Origin: JBEKTY01 sp049515555
Lineage (GTDB): Bacteria; Planctomycetota; Planctomycetia; Pirellulales; Thermoguttaceae
Direction of reading: 5' to 3'
Assembly (NCBI GenBank): GCA_049515555.1
Contig: JBEKTY010000012.1
Location: forward strand, 14,055-78,054
Length of the DNA stretch: 64,000 bases
Shown here: positions 44,218 to 55,400 of the stretch, one piece after another
How the letters are laid out: every line of letters begins with the position of its first letter
Numbering within the stretch: the stretch's first letter is position 1
Program-made: the position numbers and the translations under genes
The notes under the pieces: model-generated
Told to the model about the DNA's origin: nothing
What the model saw: only the letters and a program-made list of their open reading frames with translations
Database searches by the model: none

Positions 44218-46311
44218 ATGTTGTACCGGCCAAAGCGGGATGTTCGATACTCGCTGTCTGTGTTGATCGGCCTGCTGGCCTGGGGCGTGGAATCGCCGGG
44301 CGAGGAGCTGCTGCTCCGCATCGATCCCGGGCTGGCCGTCTCGCAGGTCGAGGCCCGGGATGCCAAGCTGTCGGTTCGCGGCCGGGCCCTGGAGGTCGCC
44401 ACGGGACACAAAGACCAGTGGCCGGGGATCACGCTCCGCGCCCCCCGCGGCCGCTGGGACCTCTCGGCCTGCGAGCGCGTGGCGATCGACGTCGAGAATG
44501 TCGGCCGCGGGCCGGTCGAGGTCGCCTTGCGCGTAGACAACCCCGGGGCCGACGGCGTCGCGGGCTGCCTGACGGGCCAAGTCCGCTTGCAGCCCGCCGA
44601 GAAAAAGACCCTAAGCGTGGTGCTGGCCCGCAAAATGCCCGAGGCACTGCGGGGCAAACTGTTCGGCATGCGCGGCTTCCCGGGCGGATGGAGCGCTGAC
44701 GGCGGCATCGACCCGGCCAACGTCGATAAGCTGCTGATCTTCGTCCCGCGTCCCAAGGCCGATCACCGCTTTCTCGTGAGCAACGTGCGGGCCGGCGGCG
44801 TGTATCGCGAGTCGGCGCCGGCCGAGGCCGCAAGGCTGTTTCCCCTGATCGACGCCTTCGGGCAGTACGTGCATAAGGACTGGCCGGGCAAGATCCACAC
44901 GGCCGCCGACTTCGCCGCCCGAAAGCAGGCCGAAGCCGAGGACCTGGCCGGCCACCCCGCGCCGGACGGCTGGAATCAGTACGGCGGCTGGCAGGCCGGG
45001 CCGCAACTGGCGGCCTCGGGCCGCTTCCGCGTCGAGAAGCGCGACGGGAAGTGGTGGCTCGTGGACCCCGAGGGCCGGCTGTTCTGGTCGCACGGCATCG
45101 ACTGCGTGCGGATGGAGAACGCCACGCCCACCACCGACCGCGAGCATTGGTTCGCCGCCCTGCCGGCCAAGAGCGACCCGCTGGGAAGTTTCTACGGCCA
45201 TGGCAATTGGGCCCCGCACGGCTACTATCAGGGCAAGAGCTACGAGACCTTCAACTTCACCGGGGCCAACCTGTGGCGCAAATTCGGCAACGACTGGAAT
45301 CGGGCCTCGGCCGCCAACGTCCACGTCCGGCTGCGAAGCTGGGGGCTGAACACGATCGGCAACTGGTCCGACCAGTCGGTCACCGGGCTCCGCAAGACGC
45401 CCTACGTGGCCACGGTGCACGTTGGCGGCCGCGTCATCGAGGGCAGCGCGGGCTACTGGGGAAAATTCTCCGACCCCTTCGACGCGAGTTTCGCCCAGTC
45501 GGCCCGCCAGGGGATGGCCACCCAGGGCAGCCGGGCGGTGGGCGATCCCTGGTGCCTGGGGTACTTCCTGGGCAACGAGCTGAGCTGGGGCGACGAGACC
45601 TCGCTGGCCTCGGCCGCGCTAGCCTCGCCCGCCGACCAGCCGGCCAAGAAAGAGTTCCTCGCCGACTTGCAGGCCAAGTACGGCCAGATCGAGCGGCTCA
45701 ACGCCGCCTGGGGCACGCGCCACGCCTCGTGGGCCGCGCTGGCCGAGGGCCGCACACCGCCCGACGCCAGGAAGGCCCACGACGACCTGGCCGCCTTCTA
45801 CACCCGCACGGCCGAGCAGTTCTTCCGCGTCTGCCGCCAGGCGGTCAAGGAAGCCGACCCGCAGGGGCTGTACCTCGGCTGCCGCTTCGCCTGGGCCAAC
45901 GACCTGGCCGTGCGCGCCTCGGGCAAATACTGCGACGTGATCAGCTTCAACCGCTACCAGCGGAGCATAGCCGAGTTGCGTCTGCCCCCGGGCATCGACC
46001 GGCCGCTGATCATCGGCGAGTTCCATTTCGGGGCCCTCGACCGCGGCATGTTCCACACGGGCCTGGTCCCCACGGCCAGCCAGCAAGAGCGGGCCGCGGC
46101 CTACCAGGAGTATGTCCGCAGCGCCCTGAAGAACCCGCTCCTGGTCGGCACCCACTGGTTCCAATACGGCGACCAGGCCACCACCGGCCGCGGCGACGGC
46201 GAGAACTACCAGATCGGCTTCCTCGACATCTGCGACACGCCCTACCCCGAAACAATCCAAGCCTGCCGCGCGGTGGGCTACGCACTATATCCTTACCGGG
46301 CAGGCAAGTGA
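44218..46311 (+). CDS. Secreted GH50-like (beta-agarase family) glycoside hydrolase
   Basis: 697 residues; ATG 44218 follows AAAGGG and gives a hydrophobic leader (LSVLIGLLAWGVESPG). Residues ~25-220 look like a carbohydrate-binding beta-sandwich. The catalytic part starts at WWLVDPEGRLFWSHGIDCV. GYFLGNELSWGDE (acid/base Glu) and IIGEFHFGALDRGMFHTGL (nucleophile Glu), THWFQYGDQATTGR and GENYQIGF match GH50 beta-agarases. It would cut agarose or a related galactan outside the cell. Substrate may differ in this organism. The GH26 gene follows 73 bases downstream, so both may be transcribed together. Confidence 0.75.
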   Translation: MLYRPKRDVRYSLSVLIGLLAWGVESPGEELLLRIDPGLAVSQVEARDAKLSVRGRALEVATGHKDQWPGITLRAPRGRWDLSACERVAIDVENVGRGPVEVALRVDNPGADGVAGCLTGQVRLQPAEKKTLSVVLARKMPEALRGKLFGMRGFPGGWSADGGIDPANVDKLLIFVPRPKADHRFLVSNVRAGGVYRESAPAEAARLFPLIDAFGQYVHKDWPGKIHTAADFAARKQAEAEDLAGHPAPDGWNQYGGWQAGPQLAASGRFRVEKRDGKWWLVDPEGRLFWSHGIDCVRMENATPTTDREHWFAALPAKSDPLGSFYGHGNWAPHGYYQGKSYETFNFTGANLWRKFGNDWNRASAANVHVRLRSWGLNTIGNWSDQSVTGLRKTPYVATVHVGGRVIEGSAGYWGKFSDPFDASFAQSARQGMATQGSRAVGDPWCLGYFLGNELSWGDETSLASAALASPADQPAKKEFLADLQAKYGQIERLNAAWGTRHASWAALAEGRTPPDARKAHDDLAAFYTRTAEQFFRVCRQAVKEADPQGLYLGCRFAWANDLAVRASGKYCDVISFNRYQRSIAELRLPPGIDRPLIIGEFHFGALDRGMFHTGLVPTASQQERAAAYQEYVRSALKNPLLVGTHWFQYGDQATTGRGDGENYQIGFLDICDTPYPETIQACRAVGYALYPYRAGK

Positions 46312-46384
46312 CCTTCGTGTCCGCTCGAGAATAATCGGAACACGAGACAGCGCTCCGATCACCCTCACCAAGACGGAGAGACTT

Positions 46385-47437
46385 GTGAGACAACTTCCAT
46401 TTATCGTCGCCATGCTACTGCTTCTGGGCAGCCCCGCGGCCCACGGCCTGGAGCCCGCCAATCCCAAGGCCAACGCCCAGGCCCGGGCCATTCTCAACTA
46501 CCTGGAGGGCCTGCCGCAGCGGGCCGACAAACGCTTGCTCTCCGGGCAGTTCACCGATGCCGGCCCCACCGCCAAACTTGCGATGTGCGCGGAGGTCCAC
46601 GAGAAGACGGGCCATTGGCCGGCGATGATCGGCCTGGACTACGCCGACTTCGCCAAAGGCGGCCTGGAGTACAAGACCGTCAACCGCGTGGCGATCGAAT
46701 ATGCCAAGCAAGGCGGTCTGGTCACCATCTCCGCGCACCTCTACAACCCGGCCAACCCCAAGAGCCGCGGCCCGTGGGAGAAGGGTGGCGACTTGAAACA
46801 GATCCTTACGCCCGGCAACGAGGCCCACGACCGCTGGATGAAGGAACTCGACATCATGGCCGCCGGGCTGAAGGAGTTACAGGATGCCGGCGTGGTGGTC
46901 CTTTGGCGGCCGTTCCACGAGATGAACGGCGACTGGTTCTGGTGGGGCGCCAAGGAGCCCGACACGTTCATCCGCGTCTGGCGGCACATGTTCGACTACT
47001 TCGCCAAGACCAAGGGCCTCGACAACCTGCTGTGGGTCTATTCGCCCAACCACGGCGACAAGACGGCGGCCTATTATGCCGGCGACCAGTACGTGGACAT
47101 CGTCGGGCTGGACGCCTACACCGATTTCGTCGATCCGCAGCACATCCGGGGCTACGACGCCGTGGCCAAGCTGCCCAAGCCCTTTGGCTTTACGGAGTTC
47201 GGTCCGCACGGCCCGCACAACCCGCCGGGCAACTACGACTATCCGCGCTTCCTCGACGGCGTCCAGAAGCACTTCCCCAAGACGACCTTCTTCCTTGCCT
47301 GGCACTACAAGTGGAGCCTGGGGCGGAACCGCAACGCCAAGCAACTCCTGGAGCACCCCTGGCTGGTCAACCGCGCGGATCTGCCGGAATGGGCCATGAG
47401 CGGTCCCGTCAGGCCGTTGCCGAGCGACAGGGGCTAG
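46385..47437 (+). CDS. Secreted GH26 beta-mannanase-like hydrolase
   Basis: 350 residues from a GTG start. Signal peptide QLPFIVAMLLLLGSPAAHG. Catalytic motifs of GH26: VVLWRPFHEMNGDWFWWG with acid/base Glu179, and FGFTEFG with nucleophile Glu271. GH26 enzymes cut beta-mannan (some act on mixed-linked glucan or xylan). It follows the GH50-like gene by 73 bases. A 187-base copy of its 3' part (47203-47389) occurs at 61879-62065 with about eight mismatches. The 284 bases after its stop (47438-47721) hold nothing I recognise. Confidence 0.88.
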   Translation: MRQLPFIVAMLLLLGSPAAHGLEPANPKANAQARAILNYLEGLPQRADKRLLSGQFTDAGPTAKLAMCAEVHEKTGHWPAMIGLDYADFAKGGLEYKTVNRVAIEYAKQGGLVTISAHLYNPANPKSRGPWEKGGDLKQILTPGNEAHDRWMKELDIMAAGLKELQDAGVVVLWRPFHEMNGDWFWWGAKEPDTFIRVWRHMFDYFAKTKGLDNLLWVYSPNHGDKTAAYYAGDQYVDIVGLDAYTDFVDPQHIRGYDAVAKLPKPFGFTEFGPHGPHNPPGNYDYPRFLDGVQKHFPKTTFFLAWHYKWSLGRNRNAKQLLEHPWLVNRADLPEWAMSGPVRPLPSDRG

Positions 47438-47721
47438 CCAGCGCCGGGGGCTTGGCAATGGAGATAGAGTCTGCCCGGGACGGCCGGCATAGGAGCGGAC
47501 TATCAACCGGTCACGGGGTCGGCCACATGGCGGGGCCGGGCGATACCGCTCCCAGGTGCGTGTCATCAAAGGGTGGTTTTCTGCACTGAATCAGAAACAT
47601 GGCCGTTCCGACGGCTTTACGGAAAACCTGGGACAACCACACGAAGAGATACATGATTCTCGAGAAAGCGCGTCGTGTGTCAAACCGAGGCACAATGAGG
47701 CGATTTGGCGCACAGGGTCAC

Positions 47722-49905
47722 TCACTCATACCGCAGGGCTTCGATCGGGTCCAACCGCGACGCTTTCCAGGCGGGATAGAAGCCGAACACGAGGCCGACG
47801 CCTACCGAAACCGCCACGGCGGCTGCGATCATCGATACCGACGCTTCGATGGGCCAGCACGTGAAGTATCTCACCGTGATCGACGTGAGTCGGCCCACGA
47901 AGATTCCAATGGCGCCGCCGACGAGGCACAGCACAATGGCCTCGACGAGAAACTGCCGGAGGATGTGATGGCTTCGTGCGCCGACGGCCATGCGAAGCCC
48001 GATTTCGCGGGTTCGCTCGGTCACAGAGACCAGCATGATGTTCATGATGCCCACCCCGCCGACGACCAGCGAGATCAGGGCCACCGCCAACAGCAAATCG
48101 CTCATCGATTTGGTGATGGACGACATCATGTCGGTCATCTCGGCCATGCTGCGGATGTCGAAATCGTCTTCCTGACCCTCGCGCAAATGGTGGCGTTCCC
48201 GCAACAAGGCGGTCATCTGTTCGATGGCCTCCTCGATCCGTTCCGAGGAACGTGCCTTGGCCTGAATTACGTCGACGTTGGCCATCCGCACCGACAACGG
48301 CGCGTCGGCGGCTTGCACCGCCGTACGATTGAGATACAGGCTGGCGGCCGTGGGATACAGGTTGCTCAGCGTATTGACCGCATCGCTGGTCGAGGAGGAT
48401 TCGCCGCTGGCGCTGGAACTCTGGTTCGTGTTGGCCAGCATGGAGCCACTGACGCGATACTTGACGGTTGTCCACGGGGCCAGCACGATATCGTCTTGAT
48501 CCTGGCCCATCATGTTGGCCCCCTTCTTGGCCAACACGCCGATGACCCGAAAAGGAGCGTTGTTCATGCGAATTTCCTTGCCGAGCGCGGGTTCATGGGG
48601 AAACAACGCCTTCTTGACCGTGGCGCCGATCACGCATACCGTGTTGCAACTCCGCACGTCGAACTCGGTGAACATCGCTCCCTCGGCCATATCCTCCCAG
48701 TCGCGAATGAGCAGATAGGCCGGCGTCGTGCCGCTGATCTGGTTGGGCACGCTGTTGTAACTGCCGTGGATGATCTGCGATCGGGCGCGCACGTTGGGCG
48801 CCACGGCCGCCACGGCTGGGCACTGCCGCAGGATTTCATCGGCATCGTCAGGGGTGAGCGTTGTCATGCTGCCGGCGCCCATGTTCACGCCGCTGGTGGT
48901 AGTCGCCCCCGGCAAAATTATCAGCATGTTCGCGCCCATGCTGGCGATCTTCTTCTGCAAGACCGCCTTCGATCCCTGGCCGATCTCCGTCATGGCGATG
49001 ACGGCCGCCACAGCAATGATGACGCCCAGCGCCGACAGGGTTGATCGCATCTTGTTGCGCCGCACCGCGACCAGCGCAGTTCGCCAGGTAGCCGGAAGCA
49101 ACGTCCCGCCGTTTCTCCCGTTGGACATTACGGCTGTCTGGTCGAGTAAGGGCTTCACCTCCGAAAGAGCCGCGTCCGCTGCCGCCTCCGTCACGGCGGG
49201 TTGCGGTTTCCGGCCGTTCCTGTCCGCCGTGTCGCCTTCAACCAGACCATCGGCGATATGGATCGTTCGGTCGGCGTAGGCGGCCACGTTGGAATCGTGG
49301 GTGACCAGGACGACGGTGATGCCCTCGGCGTTGAGCCGTTGGAACATCCGCAGGATTTCGACGCTGGTGCGCGAATCGAGGTTGCCCGTCGGCTCGTCGG
49401 CCAGGAGGAGCATGGGCCGGTTGACCAGCGAGCGGCCGATGGCCACCCGCTGCTGCTGTCCGCCCGACATTTGCGACGGCTCGTGGCAGGCCCGATCCAA
49501 CAGCCCCACGCGGTCCAACAGCTCGCGGGCCCATTGCCGGGCCTCGGCACCAGAACACCGCTCTACGGCATAGTCGAGCGGCATCAGCACGTTTTGCAGC
49601 GCCGAAGTTCGCGGCAGCAGATTGAAGCTCTGGAACACGAAGCCGAGCTTCGCGGCGCGCACCAAGGCCCGCTCATTCGGCGCAAGTTGGCTCATCTCCC
49701 GGCCATCGAACCAATATCGGCCTGAGCTGGGGTGGTCCAGACACCCGAGAATATTCATCAGCGTAGTCTTGCCGGAGCCGGAAGCGCCCATCAAGGCCAC
49801 CATTTCTCCACGCTGGATGGTCAGCGAAATGCCGCGCAGCACGGGCACGTCGACTTCGCCCAAGTAATAGGTCTTGTGCAGGTTTTCCAGCCGAACAAGT
49901 TCCAT
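47722..49905 (-). CDS. macB: MacB-type ABC transporter (fused ATPase-permease)
   Basis: 727 residues. ATPase part: GASGSGKTTLMN (Walker A), QMSGGQQQRVAIGRSL (signature), LLLADEPTG (Walker B), VTHD. After a linker (about 225-275) comes a FtsX-like permease: one helix at ALGVIIAVAAVIAMTEI, a large periplasmic domain with a Ser-rich insert (NTNQSSSASGESSSTSD), then three helices at the C-terminus. MacB powers extrusion of macrolides, lipopeptides or toxins together with MacA and an outer membrane channel. It follows macA by 18 bases. Confidence 0.9.
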   Translation of the reverse strand: MELVRLENLHKTYYLGEVDVPVLRGISLTIQRGEMVALMGASGSGKTTLMNILGCLDHPSSGRYWFDGREMSQLAPNERALVRAAKLGFVFQSFNLLPRTSALQNVLMPLDYAVERCSGAEARQWARELLDRVGLLDRACHEPSQMSGGQQQRVAIGRSLVNRPMLLLADEPTGNLDSRTSVEILRMFQRLNAEGITVVLVTHDSNVAAYADRTIHIADGLVEGDTADRNGRKPQPAVTEAAADAALSEVKPLLDQTAVMSNGRNGGTLLPATWRTALVAVRRNKMRSTLSALGVIIAVAAVIAMTEIGQGSKAVLQKKIASMGANMLIILPGATTTSGVNMGAGSMTTLTPDDADEILRQCPAVAAVAPNVRARSQIIHGSYNSVPNQISGTTPAYLLIRDWEDMAEGAMFTEFDVRSCNTVCVIGATVKKALFPHEPALGKEIRMNNAPFRVIGVLAKKGANMMGQDQDDIVLAPWTTVKYRVSGSMLANTNQSSSASGESSSTSDAVNTLSNLYPTAASLYLNRTAVQAADAPLSVRMANVDVIQAKARSSERIEEAIEQMTALLRERHHLREGQEDDFDIRSMAEMTDMMSSITKSMSDLLLAVALISLVVGGVGIMNIMLVSVTERTREIGLRMAVGARSHHILRQFLVEAIVLCLVGGAIGIFVGRLTSITVRYFTCWPIEASVSMIAAAVAVSVGVGLVFGFYPAWKASRLDPIEALRYE

Positions 49906-49923
49906 CGTCGTGTCTCTTGCTGC

Positions 49924-51198
49924 TTAGGTCGGCGGAGGACCGCCCGGCCCCTTGGGCGGACCCTTTTGGGGAAACTTCGGCATGAACGGCATGTTCGATT
50001 TGCCTTCGCCGCCGGCCTCTTCCTCGTGCATGGCGTTTTCACCGCTCTGGATTCCGAGAATCGCTTTCATTCCTTCGTGTACATGTTCGCCGTGCACTTC
50101 GGTCGCGGTTCCGTCCGTGGGACCAACCTCGACATCGAGCGGCTCGGGGGAGGCGTCGCTGCCCACCACCCAAAGACAGTGCTGTTCGCCTGTTTTGCTG
50201 TCGATCGTTTGCACAGCCGCCGCCGATTTCGGTTTCCAACGGAGCGCCGCGTTGGAAACCACCAGCACACCGATGCGCTTAGGCTCTTCGAACGAAACAC
50301 TCGCCGTCATGTAGGGGAACAGCTTACCCTCGAGATTGTCGGTCTCGATGATGACCATATAGTTGACGACGTTGGAAGTCATCTGCGCGTTCATTCGTAT
50401 CTGAATGACCTTGCCACGAAAGGTGTCTTTCGGATGGGCATCGACGGTGAACTGGACGGGCATGTTCGGATAAATCCGTCCGATGTTGGCCTCGTTGACC
50501 AACGCCCAAACCTGCATGCGTCGCAGGTCCTTGGCAATCAAGCAAATGCTGGGGGCGCTCAAGCTGGCGACCACGGTTTGGCCGATGTTGACGCGGCGGT
50601 CGATGATCGTGCCGCGCACGGGCGACTTGATCGCCGTATAGCCGAGATTCGTCTTGGCTACGTCAAGCGAGGCCTTGTCCGCCTTGATGGTCGCCTTGGC
50701 CACTGCGACGCTGGCGACCGCCATTTTGTAATTCAGCACGGCGGTGTCGTAGTCCGTTTCGGCAATTGCGCTCTTGGTGCGGAGACTTTCCGCCCGCTTC
50801 AACTCCTGTCTTGTCTGCACGACCTTCGCCTCGTACTGCGCCAAGTCGGCCTGCGATTTTTCCAGCATGGCCGTGGCCTGGGCGACTGCGGCTTGATAGG
50901 GCACCGGATCGATGTTCGCCAACAGCATGTCCTTCTCGACCACCGAATTGAAATCGATTTGCTTGCCTTGGATATCCTTGCCGAAACTCACGATGAGTCC
51001 GGCCACCTGGGCGCCGACGTTAATGAAGTCCTCCGCCTCCAAGGTTCCGGTTGCACTAATGGTTGGGGCCACGTCGCCCCGCTGGATCGTCGTCAGGCGA
51101 TACACGGTCCGGGAATTGCCAGCGGTGTGCCTGGCATAATAGGCCACGCCGCCCCCTGCCAGGCCAAACAAAGCTAGAATTGCGAATGCTCGTTTCAT
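49924..51198 (-). CDS. macA: MacA-type periplasmic adaptor (membrane fusion protein)
   Basis: 424 residues. ATG 51198 is preferred over 51219 because it overlaps the tetR stop by four bases and is preceded by GAGGAA. One N-terminal membrane anchor (FAILALFGLAGGGVAYYA), then lipoyl half-motifs, a long coiled-coil hairpin (about 100-190) and beta-barrel domains. The C-terminus is Gly/Pro-rich (KGPPKGPGGPPPT). MacA links MacB to an outer membrane channel; none is in the window. Confidence 0.9.
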   Translation of the reverse strand: MKRAFAILALFGLAGGGVAYYARHTAGNSRTVYRLTTIQRGDVAPTISATGTLEAEDFINVGAQVAGLIVSFGKDIQGKQIDFNSVVEKDMLLANIDPVPYQAAVAQATAMLEKSQADLAQYEAKVVQTRQELKRAESLRTKSAIAETDYDTAVLNYKMAVASVAVAKATIKADKASLDVAKTNLGYTAIKSPVRGTIIDRRVNIGQTVVASLSAPSICLIAKDLRRMQVWALVNEANIGRIYPNMPVQFTVDAHPKDTFRGKVIQIRMNAQMTSNVVNYMVIIETDNLEGKLFPYMTASVSFEEPKRIGVLVVSNAALRWKPKSAAAVQTIDSKTGEQHCLWVVGSDASPEPLDVEVGPTDGTATEVHGEHVHEGMKAILGIQSGENAMHEEEAGGEGKSNMPFMPKFPQKGPPKGPGGPPPT

Positions 51199-51869
51199 GG
51201 ACGTTCCTCGGATTCGCAACAGCGCCGGATCGCCTCTTCCTTCAGCCCCATGCCGCGCAGGCAGAACCAGACGACCTGTTTCACGAGTTCCTCATGCGAC
51301 ACTCCGTAGTCGATCACCGCCTCGTGCGGCAGGTTGTGGAGCATGATCCCGGTAATCAGTTGATGGACCATCCAACCTGCCAGATTCGCCCGAACCGGGC
51401 GATCGAGCATGTCGCCTGCACGGTTTGCCGCCTCGATGCACTCTTCGACCTTCTTGACCCATCGGGACGGCCCTCCCTGGATTGCCAGCCGGCTGAACTC
51501 GCCCTCATCCATGAGGCTGCGAAGAACAAGGCGGAAAAACAGAAGCCCCTCGTCGCCGCGCGACCGTGCCAGAATGTGCGACACTAGATCACTGACCCAA
51601 AACACCAGGGCTGTCGTAGATGGCTCCAGTGACTGCAAACGCTCGGCGAATTTCGCGTCCTCTTCCTTGAAGCAGGACATCTGGATGGCGGAATAGAGGG
51701 CTTCCTTGCTGGGAAAGTGCCTGAATAAAAGCGCCTCCGAGACGCCCGCCGCCTCCGCCAGCGAGCGTGTGGTCGTTCGATCGAATCCCTTTTCGACAAA
51801 AATCCTCTGGGCCGCACTGATGATGGCTGTGCGCCGATCCGCGCTCGGCATTTTCGCGGATTTCTTCAT
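51195..51869 (-). CDS. TetR-family transcriptional regulator of macAB
   Basis: 224 residues. ATG 51869 is chosen because AAGGAAG lies upstream at the right distance; the longer frame to 51905 crosses the operator. The N-terminal helix-turn-helix is clear: RRTAIISAAQRIFVEKGFDRTTTRSLAEAAGVSEALLFRHFPSKE (residues about 12-57). The C-terminal ligand domain is variable. It is the first gene of tetR-macA-macB (4-nt overlap), so it probably represses its own operon through the palindrome at 51894-51913. Confidence 0.9.
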   Translation of the reverse strand: MKKSAKMPSADRRTAIISAAQRIFVEKGFDRTTTRSLAEAAGVSEALLFRHFPSKEALYSAIQMSCFKEEDAKFAERLQSLEPSTTALVFWVSDLVSHILARSRGDEGLLFFRLVLRSLMDEGEFSRLAIQGGPSRWVKKVEECIEAANRAGDMLDRPVRANLAGWMVHQLITGIMLHNLPHEAVIDYGVSHEELVKQVVWFCLRGMGLKEEAIRRCCESEERP

Positions 51870-51893
51870 GGAATCTTCCTTTCCCGGTTTATG

Positions 51894-51913
51894 GTAAGTG
51901 TACACTCACTTAC
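51894..51913. promoter_or_regulatory. Candidate TetR operator
   Basis: GTAAGTG-TACACT-CACTTAC, with the perfect 10-bp core palindrome AGTGTACACT, lies 25 bases before the tetR ATG. It has the size and symmetry of a TetR-type operator. Confidence 0.6.
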
Positions 51914-52425
51914 ATCAGCCGTCAACCCTTGTACGGGAAAAAGATGCACTTGGCCCTACCATGCGGAAAATCCCAGGACCCCACTAAAGGGTCTTGAGTT
52001 GATGCCGCTAAATACCGAGCGTCTCTGGATTCTCCGCTACGCGAACCGCGTCGGTCAAATCGACCGGTGCATCGAAAGTGCTCAGTGTGGCCGCGTCAAA
52101 AAAGGTTCACTTTCCGCGACAGTGTTTCACCACTTGGAGGTTCGAGCAAACCCGCAGCGCGGCAATCCTGTCTTGCCGTCTCGGAAACCGACCTCCCGAA
52201 AAGTCGTGACGAGGCCACGTTTGTGGGACCGTGCCGATAGGATTGCCTCGCGGACCGCAGAGTCCGCCCCCGGCGGCTTATCTTGGCGACGGTTCGCAGA
52301 CAACGGCTGCCCGCAACCAGCAATGCCCCATCCTCGATCGCCTTCGCGGCATACCATGTCATGCACCAGTGTAGTGTCTCACCCAATTGGTGATCTATGG
52401 GTGGCATGCCACCCCAATCGGGAAG
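51914..52425. other. Intergenic region, no gene recognised
   Basis: This holds the upstream side of the tetR operon and the end of the RND operon. An open frame on the plus strand (to 52484) crosses the RND gene end and has no family features. No hairpin terminator with a T-run was found. Confidence 0.5.
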
Positions 52426-55400
52426 TTACTCTTCGGCCGGAACTGAGGAACGACCTGTCCAGCGATCGCTCACGGCCCGGATGAAATAGAAGAACACGGG
52501 CGTCAAAAAGATGCCGAAGAGGGTCACACCGAGCATGCCGGCAAAGACGGCCAGGCCCAGGGCCTGGCGCATCTCGGCCCCGGCCCCGTGGGCCACGACC
52601 AGGGGAATGACGCCAAAGATGAAGGCGAACGAGGTCATCAAGATCGGCCGCAAGCGGAGGCGACTGGCCTCCAGCGTGGCCTCCCGCCGGGGCTTGCCTT
52701 GCTCCTGCTGCTGCTTGGCAAACTCGACGATCAGGATGGCGTTCTTGCTGGCCAGTCCGACCAGCACCACGAAACCGATCTGCGTGAAGATGTTGACCTC
52801 CATGCCGGCCATCACGACGCCTGCGATGGAAAACAAGAGGCACATGGGCACGACGAGGATCACCGCCAGGGGCAGCGACCAGCTTTCGTACTGGGCCGCC
52901 AGCACCAGGAAGACGAACACCACGCCCAAGGCGAAAACATAGATCGCGGCATTGCCCGCCTGAAGCTGCAGATAGGTCAGTTCGGTCCAGTCGTAGGCCA
53001 AGGAAGGCGCGGCGCGCTTGAATTCGTCGTCGGCAATGTTCTGCATCAGCCCGATCGCCTGGCCCGAGCTGATGTCCGGGTCAGCGTTGCCGCTAATGGC
53101 GGTGGCGGAGTACAAGTTGTAGCGCATGACCATCACCGGCCCGCTGCTGTTCTTGACCTCCATGAACGTGCCGATGCGGATCATCTGTCCCTGGTTGTTC
53201 CGCACCTGGAGTTGCAGGATCTTGTCGACCTGGTCGCGGAATTGCTGATCGGCCTGGACGTTGACTTGCCAGGTGCGGCCGAACTCGTTGAAGTTGTTCA
53301 CGTAGTACGAACCGAGATTGATCTGCAAGGCGGCGAAGAGGTCGCTGACCGACACGCCCAAGGTCATGCACTTGTCGCGGTCGATCTCGAGGCGGAGCCA
53401 GGGCGTATTGGCGCGGGAGCTGTTGAACAGGCCGTGCAGTCCCTCCGTGCGGTTGCCCCGGTCGGCGATCTGATCGCCGACCCGCTGCAGGGCCCCGAGG
53501 TCCAGATCGCCGCGGTCCTCCACGATCAACTTGAAACCGCCCGTGGTGCCCAGGCCGTCGATGGGCGGCGGTCCGAAGGCGCTGACGATCGCCCCCTGCA
53601 CTTGCCGGCACTGGTCCAACAGCGCCTTCGAGATGGCGTCGGCGCTCCGCGCCGCATCGCGGCGCTGGGAAAAGTCGGCGAGCATGACATACATCGAGCC
53701 CAGGTTCGGCGCGTTGGCGCCGGCGATCAGCGACTGGCCGGAAATGCCCACGGTATGGGCCACCCCGTCCGTATGCTGGGCCAGGTCTTCGATTCGCTGC
53801 ATGATCCGCTGCGTGCGTTCCACCGAGGCCGAATCCGGCAACTGCGCGTTGAGGACCAGGTAGCCCTTGTCCTGCTGGGGGATGAAGCCCGCCGGAGCGC
53901 GGTTGAATTGCCAATAGGTCAACCCCAGCAGGCCGGCGTAGACCAGCAGGGCCAGCAGGCTGACGCGCAAGAGGCCCGCCACCATGCGGACATACAGGGC
54001 CGTGCTGGCGCCGAAAACGAAATTGAACAAGCGGAAGAACCAGCCCAGGAGCAGGTCCAGGAGCCAGGTCAGCGGATCACGCTTGGCGCCGTGCGGCCGC
54101 AGCAGGATGGCGGCCAAGGCCGGACTGAGCGTCAGCGAGTTGAAGGCGGAAATCACGGTGGAAACGGCGATGGTCACGGCGAATTGCCGGAAGAACTGGC
54201 CCGTGATCCCTCCCAGAAAGGCGGCCGGCACGAAGACCGCGAAGAGCACGAGGGCGATGGCGATGACCGGCCCGGTCACTTCGTCCATGGCTTTGTGCGC
54301 CGCCTCGCGCGAGCCCATCCCTTGCTCCAGCCAGCGCTGGATGTTCTCCACAACCACGATCGCGTCGTCCACGACGATGCCGATCGCCAAGACCAGGCCG
54401 AAGAGCGACAGGTTGTTGAGCGAGTAGCCCAGCGCCGCCATGAAGGCGAAGGTGCCGACGATTGCCACGGGCACGGCAATCAGGGGAATCAGGGCCGCCC
54501 GCCAGTTCTGCAGGAACACCAGCACCACGATGGCCACCAGGACGATCGCGGCCAGGAGCGTGTAGAAGACCTCGTTGACCGACTCCTGGATGAAGGGCGT
54601 GGTATCGTAAACGATCTTGTACTCCACGCCGTCCGGGAAGCGGCCTCTGAGCTCCTTCATCTTGTCATAGACCTGCTTCGCGGTTTTCAAGGCGTTGGAA
54701 CCGGGGAGCTGGTAGATCGAGAGCGCCACGCTCGGCTTGCCGTCCAACGTGCAGGACTGTTCGTATTGCTGCGCGCCCAACTCGACGCGCGGCTTGCCCT
54801 TCGCGTCCCGGGCCACCACGTCTCTCAGCCGGACGATGCCGGTCGCCGGCGGCAACGTCTGGGTGTCGGTCGGCGTACTGCCGGCGGAATCCGCGCGCGG
54901 GCCCGCACTGCCGGTCGAGGTCCCCGCGCCACTGCCTTGAGTCTGGCTGCCGTTGGCCGCCGCCTGCCCTCCGGATCCGGCCTTGACAATGATGTCACCG
55001 AACTGGTCCGCGCCGGTGAGCCGGCCCAAGGTGTTGATGGTCAGTTGGAACTGCTGGCCCTTGGGGACGGGCTGTTGGCCGATTTGGCCGGCGGCGACCT
55101 GCAGGTTCTGCTGGGCGATGGCCGCCACGACGTCGGCGGCCGTGAGACCCATGGCGGCCAGCTTGTCGGGATCGATCCAGGCCCGCAGGCTGTAATCGCG
55201 CTGGCCGAAGTAGGTCACGTCGGCCACGCCCGGCAGCCGCCCCAATTCGTCGCGGATGTAGATCGTGGCGTAATTGCTCAAGAAGGTGGCATCGTATTTC
55301 TTCTCGTCCTTGGCGATCAGGTTCACGATCATCATCGTGCTGGGTGAGACCTTCTTGACGTTGATGCCCTCGTTCTGGACGAGGGTCGGAATCACCGGCA

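Noticed and set aside
51891..52484. 197-codon plus-strand frame
   Set aside because: It crosses the tetR operator and the 3' end of the RND gene and shows no motif.
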